A stretch of 9,072 nt of DNA from Clostridiales bacterium (GTDB lineage Bacteria; Bacillota; Clostridia; Lachnospirales; Lachnospiraceae): NCBI GenBank assembly GCA_019420405.1, contig JAHZHF010000113.1, positions 1 through 9,072 on the forward strand, written 5' to 3'. Numbering within the stretch: position 1 is the stretch's first letter; each line of letters opens with the position of its first letter. Below the pieces are notes generated by a model. The model ran no database searches. It saw nothing but the letters and a program-made list of their open reading frames with translations, and was not told the DNA's origin. Position numbers and translations under genes: made by a program. This document shows positions 1-6,772 of this stretch, piece after piece.

Positions 1-114
1 AGCCCCGGCTGTCCTTGCTTTTAATCCGTATCCGGTACTTTGTAGTTTCCCTTATTCCCTGGAGCGAAGCCCCTCGCCGTCCTCCATCTCCGCAGAATAC
101 GTTTGAGAATCGTC

Positions 115-166
115 CCTGTTTTCGGACGTTTTACACACGGGAGTTGATGAACTAAATAGCTGAAAC
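115..166 (+). repeat. Intergenic repeat, left copy
   Basis: These 52 bp match the reverse complement of 9005-9056 at 41 of 52 positions without gaps. The best conserved blocks are GGACGTTTT (124-132), TGAACT (148-153) and ATAGCTGAAAC (156-166). Weaker similarity continues about 13 bp to the left (102-114). The copy ends ten bases before the -35 box of the alanine dehydrogenase promoter. The rest of 1-114 shows no gene, RNA or strong structure that I can support; a small reading frame on the minus strand (167 to 21) has no normal start codon. Two copies in one small window suggest a dispersed genomic repeat, but this needs the whole genome to confirm. Confidence 0.6.
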
Positions 167-175
167 ATCACTTTA

Positions 176-204
176 TTGCATTTTCGGACATTCTCAATTA
201 GAAT
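176..204 (+). promoter_or_regulatory. Candidate promoter of the alanine dehydrogenase gene
   Basis: A -35-like TTGCAT (176-181) and a -10-like TAGAAT (199-204) are separated by exactly 17 bp and point towards the alanine dehydrogenase start at 296. The -10 differs from the consensus at one base; the -35 matches only in its first three bases. This would leave a leader of about 85 nt. It is inferred from spacing and similarity only. Confidence 0.45.
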
Positions 205-295
205 AGTATTCAAATATCAGAAACCAGAACGTTGTACAGAAACTGTGCCGGATTAGGAGTGGTTCTGGCGGTTCTGAAAAGATGGAGGGAATATC

Positions 296-1408
296 ATGAA
301 GATTGGCTGCGTAAAAGAGATCAAGAAGCAGGAATACCGTGTGGGGATGACGCCGGACAATGCAAAAAGCTATGTAAATGCCGGGCATACCGTGTATGTT
401 GAAAAGGGAGCCGGAGAGGGCTCCGGATTTGAGGACAGTGAATATGCCAAAGCAGGAGCAAAGCTTTGCGATACGGCTGCTGAGGTTTGGAAAGAGTCTG
501 AAATGGTGATTAAGGTAAAAGAGCCTCTTCGTGAAGAGTATGGTTATTTCCGCAAGGGGATGATTCTTTATACATATTTCCATCTGGCGGCGGATGAAAA
601 GCTTACAGATGAGCTTCTTGCGTCCGGCGTGAAAAGTGTGGCTTATGAGACGCTCATTGAAAAGAATGGGAGCATTCCGCTTCTGGCGCCCATGAGTCAG
701 ATTGCCGGACGCCTGAGCATTCAGGAAGGAGCGAAATATCTGGAAAAACCATTTGGGGGCAGAGGCGTGCTCTTATCCGGAGTGCCCGGGACGCCGAAGG
801 CAAAAGTGGTTATCCTTGGCGCGGGAAGCGTTGGTACCAATGCATGTAAGACTGCGGTCGGTATGGGGGCCGACGTCACTATACTTGATGTGAATCTGGA
901 GAGGCTGGCTTATCTGGATGATATATTCGGCGCGAGAATTCAGACTCTTTACAGCACGGATGCAGCCATTGAGCAGGCGGTATCAGAGGCGGATCTTGTG
1001 ATCGGTGCGGTGCTGATTCCGGGAAAATCGGCGCCAAAGCTTATGAAGAAAGAGTATCTTAAGAAAATGAAACCAGGAAGTGTGATCGTGGATGTAGCTG
1101 TGGATCAGGGCGGCTGCTGTGAGACAACAAGAACGACTTATCACGATGATCCTATATATACAGTAGACAAAGTTGTTCACTACTGTGTGGGAAATATGCC
1201 GGGAGCTGTGCCAAGAACGTCAACAATTGCGCTTACGAACGCTACATTAAAGTACGGTCTTCAGATTGCGGAAAACGGACTTGAGGAAGCATGCAGAAAG
1301 AATGATGTGATTTATTCCGCAGTCAATACATATGACGGAAAGCTTACATGTAAAAATGTTGCGGAAAGTTTCGGAAAACTATATACAGATATTACAGCTC
1401 TTTTCTGA
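296..1408 (+). CDS. ald: Alanine dehydrogenase (EC 1.4.1.1)
   Basis: Catalyses the reversible NAD-dependent conversion of L-alanine to pyruvate and ammonium in the cytoplasm. In a fermenter it can work in the aminating direction, storing nitrogen and reoxidising NADH. The 370-residue length is typical of the family. Residues known from characterised alanine dehydrogenases are all in place: substrate-binding Arg15 (EYRVG), Lys75, catalytic His96 (YTYFH), the Rossmann glycine motif GAGSVG at 175-180, Asp198 after the second Rossmann strand (NAD preference), catalytic Asp270 (VDQGG) and Asn300 (CVGNMPG). The ATG at 296 is preceded by GGAGGG (284-289) at six bases, so the start is secure. It is a single-gene unit: a promoter lies at 176-204 and a terminator at 1421-1456. 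I see no truncation or frameshift, and identification is firm. Confidence 0.97.
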   Translation: MKIGCVKEIKKQEYRVGMTPDNAKSYVNAGHTVYVEKGAGEGSGFEDSEYAKAGAKLCDTAAEVWKESEMVIKVKEPLREEYGYFRKGMILYTYFHLAADEKLTDELLASGVKSVAYETLIEKNGSIPLLAPMSQIAGRLSIQEGAKYLEKPFGGRGVLLSGVPGTPKAKVVILGAGSVGTNACKTAVGMGADVTILDVNLERLAYLDDIFGARIQTLYSTDAAIEQAVSEADLVIGAVLIPGKSAPKLMKKEYLKKMKPGSVIVDVAVDQGGCCETTRTTYHDDPIYTVDKVVHYCVGNMPGAVPRTSTIALTNATLKYGLQIAENGLEEACRKNDVIYSAVNTYDGKLTCKNVAESFGKLYTDITALF

Positions 1409-1420
1409 TGAGATGTGAAT

Positions 1421-1456
1421 AAGTCCGGAAGTAATTAAAAAACTTTCGGACTTTTT
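1421..1456 (+). terminator. Rho-independent terminator after ald
   Basis: A 12-bp stem pairs 1421-1432 (AAGTCCGGAAGT) with 1442-1453 (ACTTTCGGACTT), including one G-T wobble, around a 9-nt loop, and runs into a TTTTT tract (1452-1456). It begins 12 bases after the ald stop codon and separates ald from the hydrogenase operon. Confidence 0.85.
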
Positions 1457-1544
1457 CATAATAAGAAATATGAGACATTTTTAATGAATAGTAAAAAGTA
1501 TACAAAAAGAATATAATAAACAAGTGGTATTTTGTAATATCTTG

Positions 1545-1562
1545 TGCTATTATAAATATAAT
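1545..1562 (+). promoter_or_regulatory. Candidate promoter region of the hydrogenase operon
   Basis: The AT-rich stretch upstream of the operon has two possible -10 boxes: TATTAT at 1548-1553, preceded by TG at 1545-1546 as in extended -10 promoters, and a perfect TATAAT at 1557-1562. Neither has a good -35 at ideal spacing; TTGTAA at 1532-1537 is 19 bp from the second. Another TATAAT is at 1512-1517. The region is also dyadic: TTGTGCT (1542-1548) faces AGCGCAA (1564-1570), with ATTATA-AA-TATAAT between. Which box is used cannot be decided from sequence. Confidence 0.45.
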
Positions 1563-1581
1563 GAGCGCAAAATATGCTTGT

Positions 1582-1597
1582 TGACCAGAAGTGGTCA
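1582..1597. promoter_or_regulatory. Perfect palindrome, candidate operator of the hydrogenase operon
   Basis: TGACCA (1582-1587) and TGGTCA (1592-1597) form a perfect 6-4-6 inverted repeat. It lies 20-40 bases downstream of the -10 candidates and 14 bases upstream of the ribosome binding site of the first hydrogenase gene. The size and position suit a dimeric repressor; it could also fold as a short leader hairpin. It does not match the Rex consensus that I know for clostridial redox genes (TTGTTAA-N4-TTAACAA), so the cognate regulator is unknown. Confidence 0.4.
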
Positions 1598-1623
1598 GAA
1601 TGGAGAGAAATGGAGGTTGAAGA

Positions 1624-2118
1624 ATGGCAGCTAAGAAAGGAACAGTTCCATTTTCCGGGACAAAAGAACAGGAAGAGGCACTTATGAAAGTGATCGCGGA
1701 TCTCAAAGATGAAAAAGGTGCCCTTATGCCGATCCTGCAGAAGGCACAGGATATATACGGTTATCTTCCGATTGAGGTGCAGAAGATGATCTCGGATGAG
1801 ACAGGAATTCCGATGGAAAAGATCTATGGTGTGGCTACGTTTTACTCCCAGTTCACCCTGAATCCCAAGGGAAGATACAGGATTTCTGTCTGTCTTGGCA
1901 CGGCGTGTTATGTAAAAGGTTCCGGGGACATTTACAATGCCCTGATGGAAAAACTGGGGATTGTAGGCGGAGAGTGCACGCCGGACGGTAAGTTTTCGCT
2001 GGATGCGTGCCGCTGCGTCGGCGCCTGCGGTCTGGCTCCGGTTATGATGATCAATGACGAGGTATACGGCCGGCTGACGGTGGACGATCTGGACGGCATC
2101 CTGGCGAAGTACGAGTAG
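1624..2118 (+). CDS. hndA: NuoE/HndA-like [2Fe-2S] subunit of NAD-linked [FeFe]-hydrogenase
   Basis: First gene of the hydrogenase operon. The 164-residue protein has the usual NuoE layout: an N-terminal helical part (about 15-80, with PILQKAQDIYGYLP and GVATFYSQF) followed by a thioredoxin-like [2Fe-2S] domain. Cluster ligands are Cys90 and Cys95 (CLGTAC) and Cys131 and Cys135 (CVGAC); Cys129 is an extra cysteine typical of the DACRCVGACGLAP form of this motif. In related complexes this subunit docks on the NuoF-like, FMN-containing subunit and takes part in electron transfer or complex stability. The ATG at 1624 follows GGAGG (1612-1616) at seven bases. The stop codon is four bases before the next gene, which suggests translational coupling. 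The family is certain; the symbol follows the Desulfovibrio HndABCD naming and is inferred from gene order. Confidence 0.9.
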   Translation: MAAKKGTVPFSGTKEQEEALMKVIADLKDEKGALMPILQKAQDIYGYLPIEVQKMISDETGIPMEKIYGVATFYSQFTLNPKGRYRISVCLGTACYVKGSGDIYNALMEKLGIVGGECTPDGKFSLDACRCVGACGLAPVMMINDEVYGRLTVDDLDGILAKYE

Positions 2119-2122
2119 CGTT

Positions 2123-2683
2123 ATGATGCCGGAGATATCTCTGAATATTCTGGATGTTGCGGAGAACTCGGTGCGGGCTGAAGCTGCCCTCATTGAAATT
2201 ACGGTTTCTGTCAGACCCGGTGATGATACTCTGACCGTATGGATCAGGGACAATGGATGCGGTATGACTCCGGAGCAGGTGTCAAATGTACAGGATCCGT
2301 TTTACACGACGAGGACAACGAGAAAAGTAGGGCTTGGAGTCCCGTTCTTTAAACAGGCCGCAGAGAGTACAGACGGCAGCTTTCAGATTACTTCAGAACT
2401 GGGAAAAGGAACAACGGTAAAAGCGGTGTTTACGCTGTCGCATATTGACAGGATGCCGCTGGGCGATATCAGTTCAACGATCCACACGCTGATAGTTTTT
2501 AATGAAAAGAGTGATTTCAGATATACATACGAATACGGTGAGAACAGTTTTGTTCTTGATACCCGCCAGATGAGGGAAATGCTCGGGGACGAGATATCTT
2601 TTTCCGAACCGGAAGTATCTTCTTTTATCAGACAATATCTGGAAACGAATAAAGCGGAGGTGGATGGCGGAGCGGATATCTGA
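2123..2683 (+). CDS. Stand-alone histidine-kinase-type ATPase (HATPase_c) protein in hydrogenase operon
   Basis: A 186-residue protein consisting of a GHKL/HATPase_c fold (about 1-106) and a C-terminal tail of about 80 residues that I cannot assign. Visible ATP-site motifs are the N-box DVAENSVRA (Asn15), G1 box DNGCGM (Asp43, Gly45, Gly47), G2 box VGLGVP (69-74) and GKGTTV (94-99). There is no phospho-acceptor histidine domain, receiver, sensor or membrane segment, so it is not a normal two-component kinase; it resembles anti-sigma-factor-type or orphan ATPase modules. No clear ribosome binding site precedes it and the gap from hndA is four bases, so it is probably translated by coupling; ATG 2123 and ATG 2126 are both possible starts. 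A 96-base purine-rich gap follows before the next gene. From memory, similar ATPases sit at this position in other clostridial hydrogenase operons (for example C. thermocellum), but I know of no proven function. Confidence 0.85.
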   Translation: MMPEISLNILDVAENSVRAEAALIEITVSVRPGDDTLTVWIRDNGCGMTPEQVSNVQDPFYTTRTTRKVGLGVPFFKQAAESTDGSFQITSELGKGTTVKAVFTLSHIDRMPLGDISSTIHTLIVFNEKSDFRYTYEYGENSFVLDTRQMREMLGDEISFSEPEVSSFIRQYLETNKAEVDGGADI

Positions 2684-2779
2684 TCTGACGGATCAATAAA
2701 GCAGCAGTGGAACAGACACAGAAACGGAAACAGAAAAATTAAAAGATCCAAATTTATAGAAAAGAAACGGAGGAAATAT

Positions 2780-3163
2780 ATGAAATCTCTTGAAGAATTA
2801 CGTGCCATCAGAGAGAAGATGCAGGGGAAGGTCGGCGTTCGTGCGGAGAACGAAAACCAGATCCGCGTGGTGGTCGGCATGGCAACCTGCGGGATTGCAA
2901 GCGGTGCAAGGCCGGTTCTTACAGCTCTTTCTGATGCAGTACAGGAGCAGAATTTGAGTGAAAAAATCAGCGTCACCCAGACCGGCTGTATCGGCCTGTG
3001 CCAGTATGAGCCGATCGTCGAGGTCATGGAACCGGGGAAAGAAAAAGTGACATATGTGAAGATGACTCCTGAGAAAGCGCTTGAGGTGCTGCGTCTTCAC
3101 CTTCTGGGCGGTCAGGTTGTGACAAAATATACACTGAGCGCGGCACAGAAAAACAACGCATAA
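2780..3163 (+). CDS. hndB: HndB-like thioredoxin-fold (2Fe-2S) ferredoxin domain protein
   Basis: A 127-residue protein matching the small HndB-type subunit of NADP/NAD-linked [FeFe]-hydrogenases. The N-terminal 25 residues are a charged helix; a thioredoxin-like ferredoxin domain follows (about 27-112). The signature parts are MATCGIASGARPV (Cys37) and QTGCIGLCQYEP (Cys70, Cys74). Only three cysteines are present in the whole protein, whereas the sister domains in the flanking subunits have four ligands, so an ordinary all-cysteine [2Fe-2S] site cannot form within one chain. The cluster may be absent, have a non-cysteine ligand, or the protein may be structural. ATG 2780 follows GGAGG (2769-2773) at six bases. 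The next gene starts 21 bases after the stop. Membership of the complex is inferred from operon position and family resemblance. Confidence 0.85.
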   Translation: MKSLEELRAIREKMQGKVGVRAENENQIRVVVGMATCGIASGARPVLTALSDAVQEQNLSEKISVTQTGCIGLCQYEPIVEVMEPGKEKVTYVKMTPEKALEVLRLHLLGGQVVTKYTLSAAQKNNA

Positions 3164-3184
3164 AGAAAAGGAGGCTTGAAGAAT

Positions 3185-4972
3185 ATGTATCGTTCACACG
3201 TACTTGTCTGCGGCGGAACCGGATGTACCTCCTCCGGCAGCCAGCGGATCAGGGAGAGACTGGAAAAGGAGATCGCTGCAAACGGCCTTTCAGACGAGGT
3301 CGGCGTAGTCAAGACAGGATGTTTCGGGCTCTGTGCCTTAGGGCCGATCATGATCGTGTACCCGGAGGGAACTTTTTATTCCATGGTACAGGAGGATGAT
3401 ATCCCGGAGATCGTATCCGAGCATCTCTTAAAGGGAAGAGTCGTAACCCGTCTTCTCTATGATGAGACGACAAAGACAGATAAGATCATCCCGTTAAATG
3501 AAACAAATTTCTATAAGAAACAGCACAGAGTAGCGCTCAGAAACTGTGGCGTGATCAACCCGGAGAATATCGATGAATACATAGGAACCGGAGGCTATGA
3601 GGCTCTCGGGATTGTTCTGACGGAGAAAAAACCTGAGGATGTGATCCAGATCCTTTTAGACAGCGGGCTTCGGGGAAGAGGCGGAGCCGGATTCCCGACG
3701 GGACTGAAATGGAAATTTGCGGCGGCAAATGACGCGGATCAGAAATATGTCTGCTGCAACGCGGACGAGGGAGATCCGGGCGCGTTTATGGACCGTTCCA
3801 TTCTGGAAGGAGATCCCCATGCCGTGCTGGAAGCAATGGCGATTGCAGGGTACGCTATCGGAGCTTCCCAGGGATATATTTATGTCCGTGCGGAGTATCC
3901 GATCGCAGTAAAGCGTCTTGAGATCGCGATCGGGCAGGCAAGAGATTACGGTCTGCTGGGGAAAAACATCTTTGACAGCGGATTTGATTTTGATATTGAA
4001 TTGAGACTTGGCGCAGGAGCGTTTGTCTGCGGTGAGGAGACAGCTCTCATGACTTCTATCGAAGGAAACAGAGGAGAGCCCCGTCCCCGCCCGCCGTTCC
4101 CGGCCCTGAAAGGCCTGTTCGACAAGCCGACGATCTTAAATAACGTGGAGACTTATGCGAATATTCCGCAGATCATCGTAAATGGTCCGGAATGGTTTGC
4201 TTCTATGGGAACAGAGAAGTCAAAGGGAACGAAAGTGTTTGCTCTTGGCGGAAAGATCAATAACACCGGTCTTGTAGAAGTGCCGATGGGAACGACGCTT
4301 CGGGAGATTGTAGAGGAGATCGGAGGAGGAATTCCAAACGGAAAGAAATTCAAGGCGGCTCAGACCGGAGGACCGTCCGGCGGATGTATTCCGGCTGAAC
4401 ACCTGGATGTGCCCATTGACTATGACAACTTAAAAGAGATCGGATCCATGATGGGTTCCGGCGGTCTGATCGTTATGGATGAAGATACCTGTATGGTGGA
4501 TATCGCGAAGTTCTTCCTTGAGTTTACGGTGGATGAATCCTGCGGAAAGTGTACGCCGTGCCGGATCGGTACGAGACGTATGCTTGAGATCCTCGATAAA
4601 ATCACAAAAGGGCAGGCGACGATGGAAGACCTGGATAAACTGGAAGAGCTCTGCTATCATCTGCAGTCCAATTCCCTGTGTGCTCTGGGACAGACTGCGC
4701 CCAATCCGGTGCTTTCCACTCTGAAATATTTCAGAGATGAATATATTGCCCATATTGTAGATAAGAAATGTCCGGCGGGAGTCTGTAAAGATCTTCTGCA
4801 GTACAAGATCGATCCGGATAAATGTAAGGGATGTACGCTTTGCGCGAGAACCTGTCCGGCGGATGCGATCATCGGCAAGGTAAAGGAAGTACATATGATC
4901 AACCCCGAAAAGTGCTTAAAGTGCGGCGCCTGCATGGAGAAGTGCCGGTTCGGCGCGATCTACAAAGAATAA
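3185..4972 (+). CDS. hndC: NuoF/HndC-like NADH- and FMN-binding subunit of [FeFe]-hydrogenase
   Basis: Diaphorase subunit: oxidises or reduces NAD(H) at FMN and passes electrons through Fe-S clusters to the catalytic subunit. Numbered from ATG 3185 (595 aa): thioredoxin-like [2Fe-2S] domain with Cys9, Cys14, Cys46 and Cys50; FMN/NADH-binding core with GRGGAGFPTG (164-173), NADEGDPGAF (192-201) and CGEETAL (282-288); [4Fe-4S] site ESCGKCTPC (Cys453, Cys456, Cys459, plus Cys499); and a C-terminal 2x[4Fe-4S] ferredoxin (Cys547/550/553/557 and Cys577/580/583/587). This is the full HndC/HydB layout, longer than complex I NuoF at both ends. The frame can be extended to a TTG at 3176, but that codon lies one base after GGAGG (3170-3174), too close for initiation; ATG 3185 at ten bases is the likely start. 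It ends 15 bases before the hydrogenase start. Confidence 0.95.
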   Translation: MYRSHVLVCGGTGCTSSGSQRIRERLEKEIAANGLSDEVGVVKTGCFGLCALGPIMIVYPEGTFYSMVQEDDIPEIVSEHLLKGRVVTRLLYDETTKTDKIIPLNETNFYKKQHRVALRNCGVINPENIDEYIGTGGYEALGIVLTEKKPEDVIQILLDSGLRGRGGAGFPTGLKWKFAAANDADQKYVCCNADEGDPGAFMDRSILEGDPHAVLEAMAIAGYAIGASQGYIYVRAEYPIAVKRLEIAIGQARDYGLLGKNIFDSGFDFDIELRLGAGAFVCGEETALMTSIEGNRGEPRPRPPFPALKGLFDKPTILNNVETYANIPQIIVNGPEWFASMGTEKSKGTKVFALGGKINNTGLVEVPMGTTLREIVEEIGGGIPNGKKFKAAQTGGPSGGCIPAEHLDVPIDYDNLKEIGSMMGSGGLIVMDEDTCMVDIAKFFLEFTVDESCGKCTPCRIGTRRMLEILDKITKGQATMEDLDKLEELCYHLQSNSLCALGQTAPNPVLSTLKYFRDEYIAHIVDKKCPAGVCKDLLQYKIDPDKCKGCTLCARTCPADAIIGKVKEVHMINPEKCLKCGACMEKCRFGAIYKE

Positions 4973-4987
4973 GGGAGGGCAGTGAAG

Positions 4988-6730
4988 ATGGAAAATGTGA
5001 ATTTAAAGATCAATGGCTTGAATGTAACTGCACCCGCAGGTTCTACGATCCTCGAGGCGGCGCAGGCAGCGGGAATCCGGATCCCAACGCTGTGTTATTT
5101 AAAGGAGATCAACGAGATCGGCGCCTGCCGTATGTGCGTCGTAGAGGTGAAGGGCGCGAGAAATCTGGTGGCTGCATGCGTGCATCCGGTTTCCGAGGGA
5201 ATGGAAGTTCAGACCAATACAAAGCGGCTTCTTGATTCCAGAAGACGCACACTTCAGCTTCTTCTCTCCAATCATGATAAAAAGTGCCTTTCCTGTGTCA
5301 GAAGCGGGCACTGTGAGCTTCAGGAACTCTGCCAGGAGCTGGGCGTGGAGGATGAGAACTACTTTGAGGGCGAGACGCCGCATTATGAGCTGGATGAGAG
5401 CGCGGTACATATGGTGCGTGACAACAATAAATGTATCCTCTGCCGCCGCTGTTCTGCAGTGTGCGAAAAGGTGCAGAGTGTGGGCGTAATCGGCCCGAAT
5501 AACCGTGGATTCGCGACGTTTATCGGATCCGCTTTTGAGATGGGATTAGGCGATACGAGCTGCGTGGGATGCGGCCAGTGTATTGCGGCCTGTCCTACAG
5601 GAGCGCTCTATGAGAAGAGCAATATCGATGACGTGCTGGAGGCGATTGCGGATGAGACGAAACATGTGGTCGTACAGACCGCTCCGTCCGTGCGTGCGGC
5701 GCTTGGCGAAGAGTTCGGATATCCCATGGGAACGGATGTTGAGGGCAAGATGGCCGCAGCTCTTCGGAGGGTCGGCTTCGACAAAGTATTTGATACGGAT
5801 TTCAGCGCGGATCTGACAATTATGGAGGAAGCACATGAGTTCCTCGACCGTGTGAAAAACGGCGGTGTACTTCCGATGATGACGTCGTGTTCACCGGGAT
5901 GGATCAAGTACTGTGAGCATTATTATCCGGATCAGCTGGCGCATCTGTCGAGCTGTAAGTCTCCGCAGCAGATGTTCGGAGCGATCACAAAGACATATTA
6001 CGCGGAGAAGATGGGGATTGCGCCTGAGGATATCGTATGCGTCAGCGTGATGCCGTGTACGGCGAAGAAATTTGAGCTTCAGAGAGACGATCAATATGCG
6101 GCAGGAGTGCCGGATGTGGATATCTCTATTACGACCCGTGAGCTGGCAAGGCTGATCCGCAAGGTGGGAATCAATTTCCGCAGCCTGCCGGATGAGGGAT
6201 TCGACGATCCGTTAGGCGAGTCCACGGGAGCAGGCGTGATCTTCGGCGCAACCGGAGGCGTTATGGAAGCGGCTCTTAGAACCGCAGTGGAAGAGCTGAC
6301 CGGAGAAACACTTGAAAACGTTGAATTTACAGAAGTGCGCGGCACCAAAGGAATCAAGGAGGCAACCTACAATGTTGCAGGCATGGATGTAAAGGTGGCT
6401 GTGGCTTCCGGACTTTCCAATGCAAAGATCATCATGGACAAAGTACGTGCAGGAGAAGCGGATTATCACTTTATCGAGATCATGTGCTGTCCGGGCGGAT
6501 GCGTAAATGGCGGCGGCCAGCCTCAGGTACATGCAGATGTGAGAAACTTTGAGGATGTGCGTGCGATCCGTGCAAAAGCATTATATGATAATGATGCGGC
6601 GAAGACTATCAGGAAGTCTCACGAGAATCCGTCCATCAAGAAGGTGTACAGCGAGTATCTGGGAGCGCCGGGAAGCGAGAAGGCGCATCATATCCTGCAT
6701 ACCACTTATGTGAAGAGGACCGTGAATTAA
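4988..6730 (+). CDS. hndD: Catalytic [FeFe]-hydrogenase subunit, NADH-dependent group A type
   Basis: Reduces protons to H2 or oxidises H2 at the H-cluster. Numbered from ATG 4988 (580 aa), domains in order are: plant-type [2Fe-2S] (Cys36, 47, 50, 64); His-Cys3 [4Fe-4S] (His96, Cys100, 103, 109); 2x[4Fe-4S] ferredoxin (Cys149/152/155/159 and Cys192/195/198/202); H-cluster domain with TSCSPGW (299-305), MPCTAKKFE (355-363) and the motif with Glu497, Met499, Cys501, Cys505 followed by GGGQP; then a C-terminal small-subunit-like segment (about 520-575). The order matches the large clostridial enzymes. The first H-cluster motif has Ser302 where the well-known clostridial enzyme has a second cysteine. 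The frame also allows a GTG at 4982, but it is two bases from GGGAGGG (4973-4979); ATG 4988 at eight bases fits better. No maturation genes (hydE, hydF, hydG) are in the window, so they must lie elsewhere. Confidence 0.96.
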   Translation: MENVNLKINGLNVTAPAGSTILEAAQAAGIRIPTLCYLKEINEIGACRMCVVEVKGARNLVAACVHPVSEGMEVQTNTKRLLDSRRRTLQLLLSNHDKKCLSCVRSGHCELQELCQELGVEDENYFEGETPHYELDESAVHMVRDNNKCILCRRCSAVCEKVQSVGVIGPNNRGFATFIGSAFEMGLGDTSCVGCGQCIAACPTGALYEKSNIDDVLEAIADETKHVVVQTAPSVRAALGEEFGYPMGTDVEGKMAAALRRVGFDKVFDTDFSADLTIMEEAHEFLDRVKNGGVLPMMTSCSPGWIKYCEHYYPDQLAHLSSCKSPQQMFGAITKTYYAEKMGIAPEDIVCVSVMPCTAKKFELQRDDQYAAGVPDVDISITTRELARLIRKVGINFRSLPDEGFDDPLGESTGAGVIFGATGGVMEAALRTAVEELTGETLENVEFTEVRGTKGIKEATYNVAGMDVKVAVASGLSNAKIIMDKVRAGEADYHFIEIMCCPGGCVNGGGQPQVHADVRNFEDVRAIRAKALYDNDAAKTIRKSHENPSIKKVYSEYLGAPGSEKAHHILHTTYVKRTVN

Positions 6731-6772
6731 ACCTTGGTTCGGCTCCGCTCCATGGATTAAGAAATACTGTAA

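Noticed and set aside
111..132. CGTCC/GGACG hairpin followed by TTTT, as a terminator of an upstream gene
   Set aside because: The stem has only five pairs with an eight-base loop and is part of the repeat; the right copy does not keep the pairing.
161..189. TGAAAC-N18-CGGACA upstream of ald as an ECF promoter
   Set aside because: TGAAAC belongs to the repeat and CGGACA is a poor match to a CGTC-type -10; the TTGCAT-17-TAGAAT pair explains the position better.
194..583. Open frame of 129 codons on the minus strand opposite the ald promoter and start
   Set aside because: It overlaps ald, has no ribosome binding site of note, and its translation shows no recognisable domain; it is a shadow of the real gene.
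1456..2253. Minus-strand open frame of 265 codons across the hydrogenase promoter and first gene
   Set aside because: It runs opposite to the well-supported NuoE-like gene and its leader, and its composition (many His, Phe, Ser, Arg) is typical of antisense shadows.
2681..2695. TGATC-N5-GATCA dyad just after the ATPase gene as an intra-operon terminator
   Set aside because: It has only five base pairs and no T-tract follows, so it is unlikely to stop transcription within the operon.
6727..6760. Imperfect dyad TTAAACCTTGG / CCATGGATTAA right at the hydrogenase stop codon
   Set aside because: It has two mismatches in eleven and no T-tract; the strong hairpin at 6796-6848 is the better terminator.
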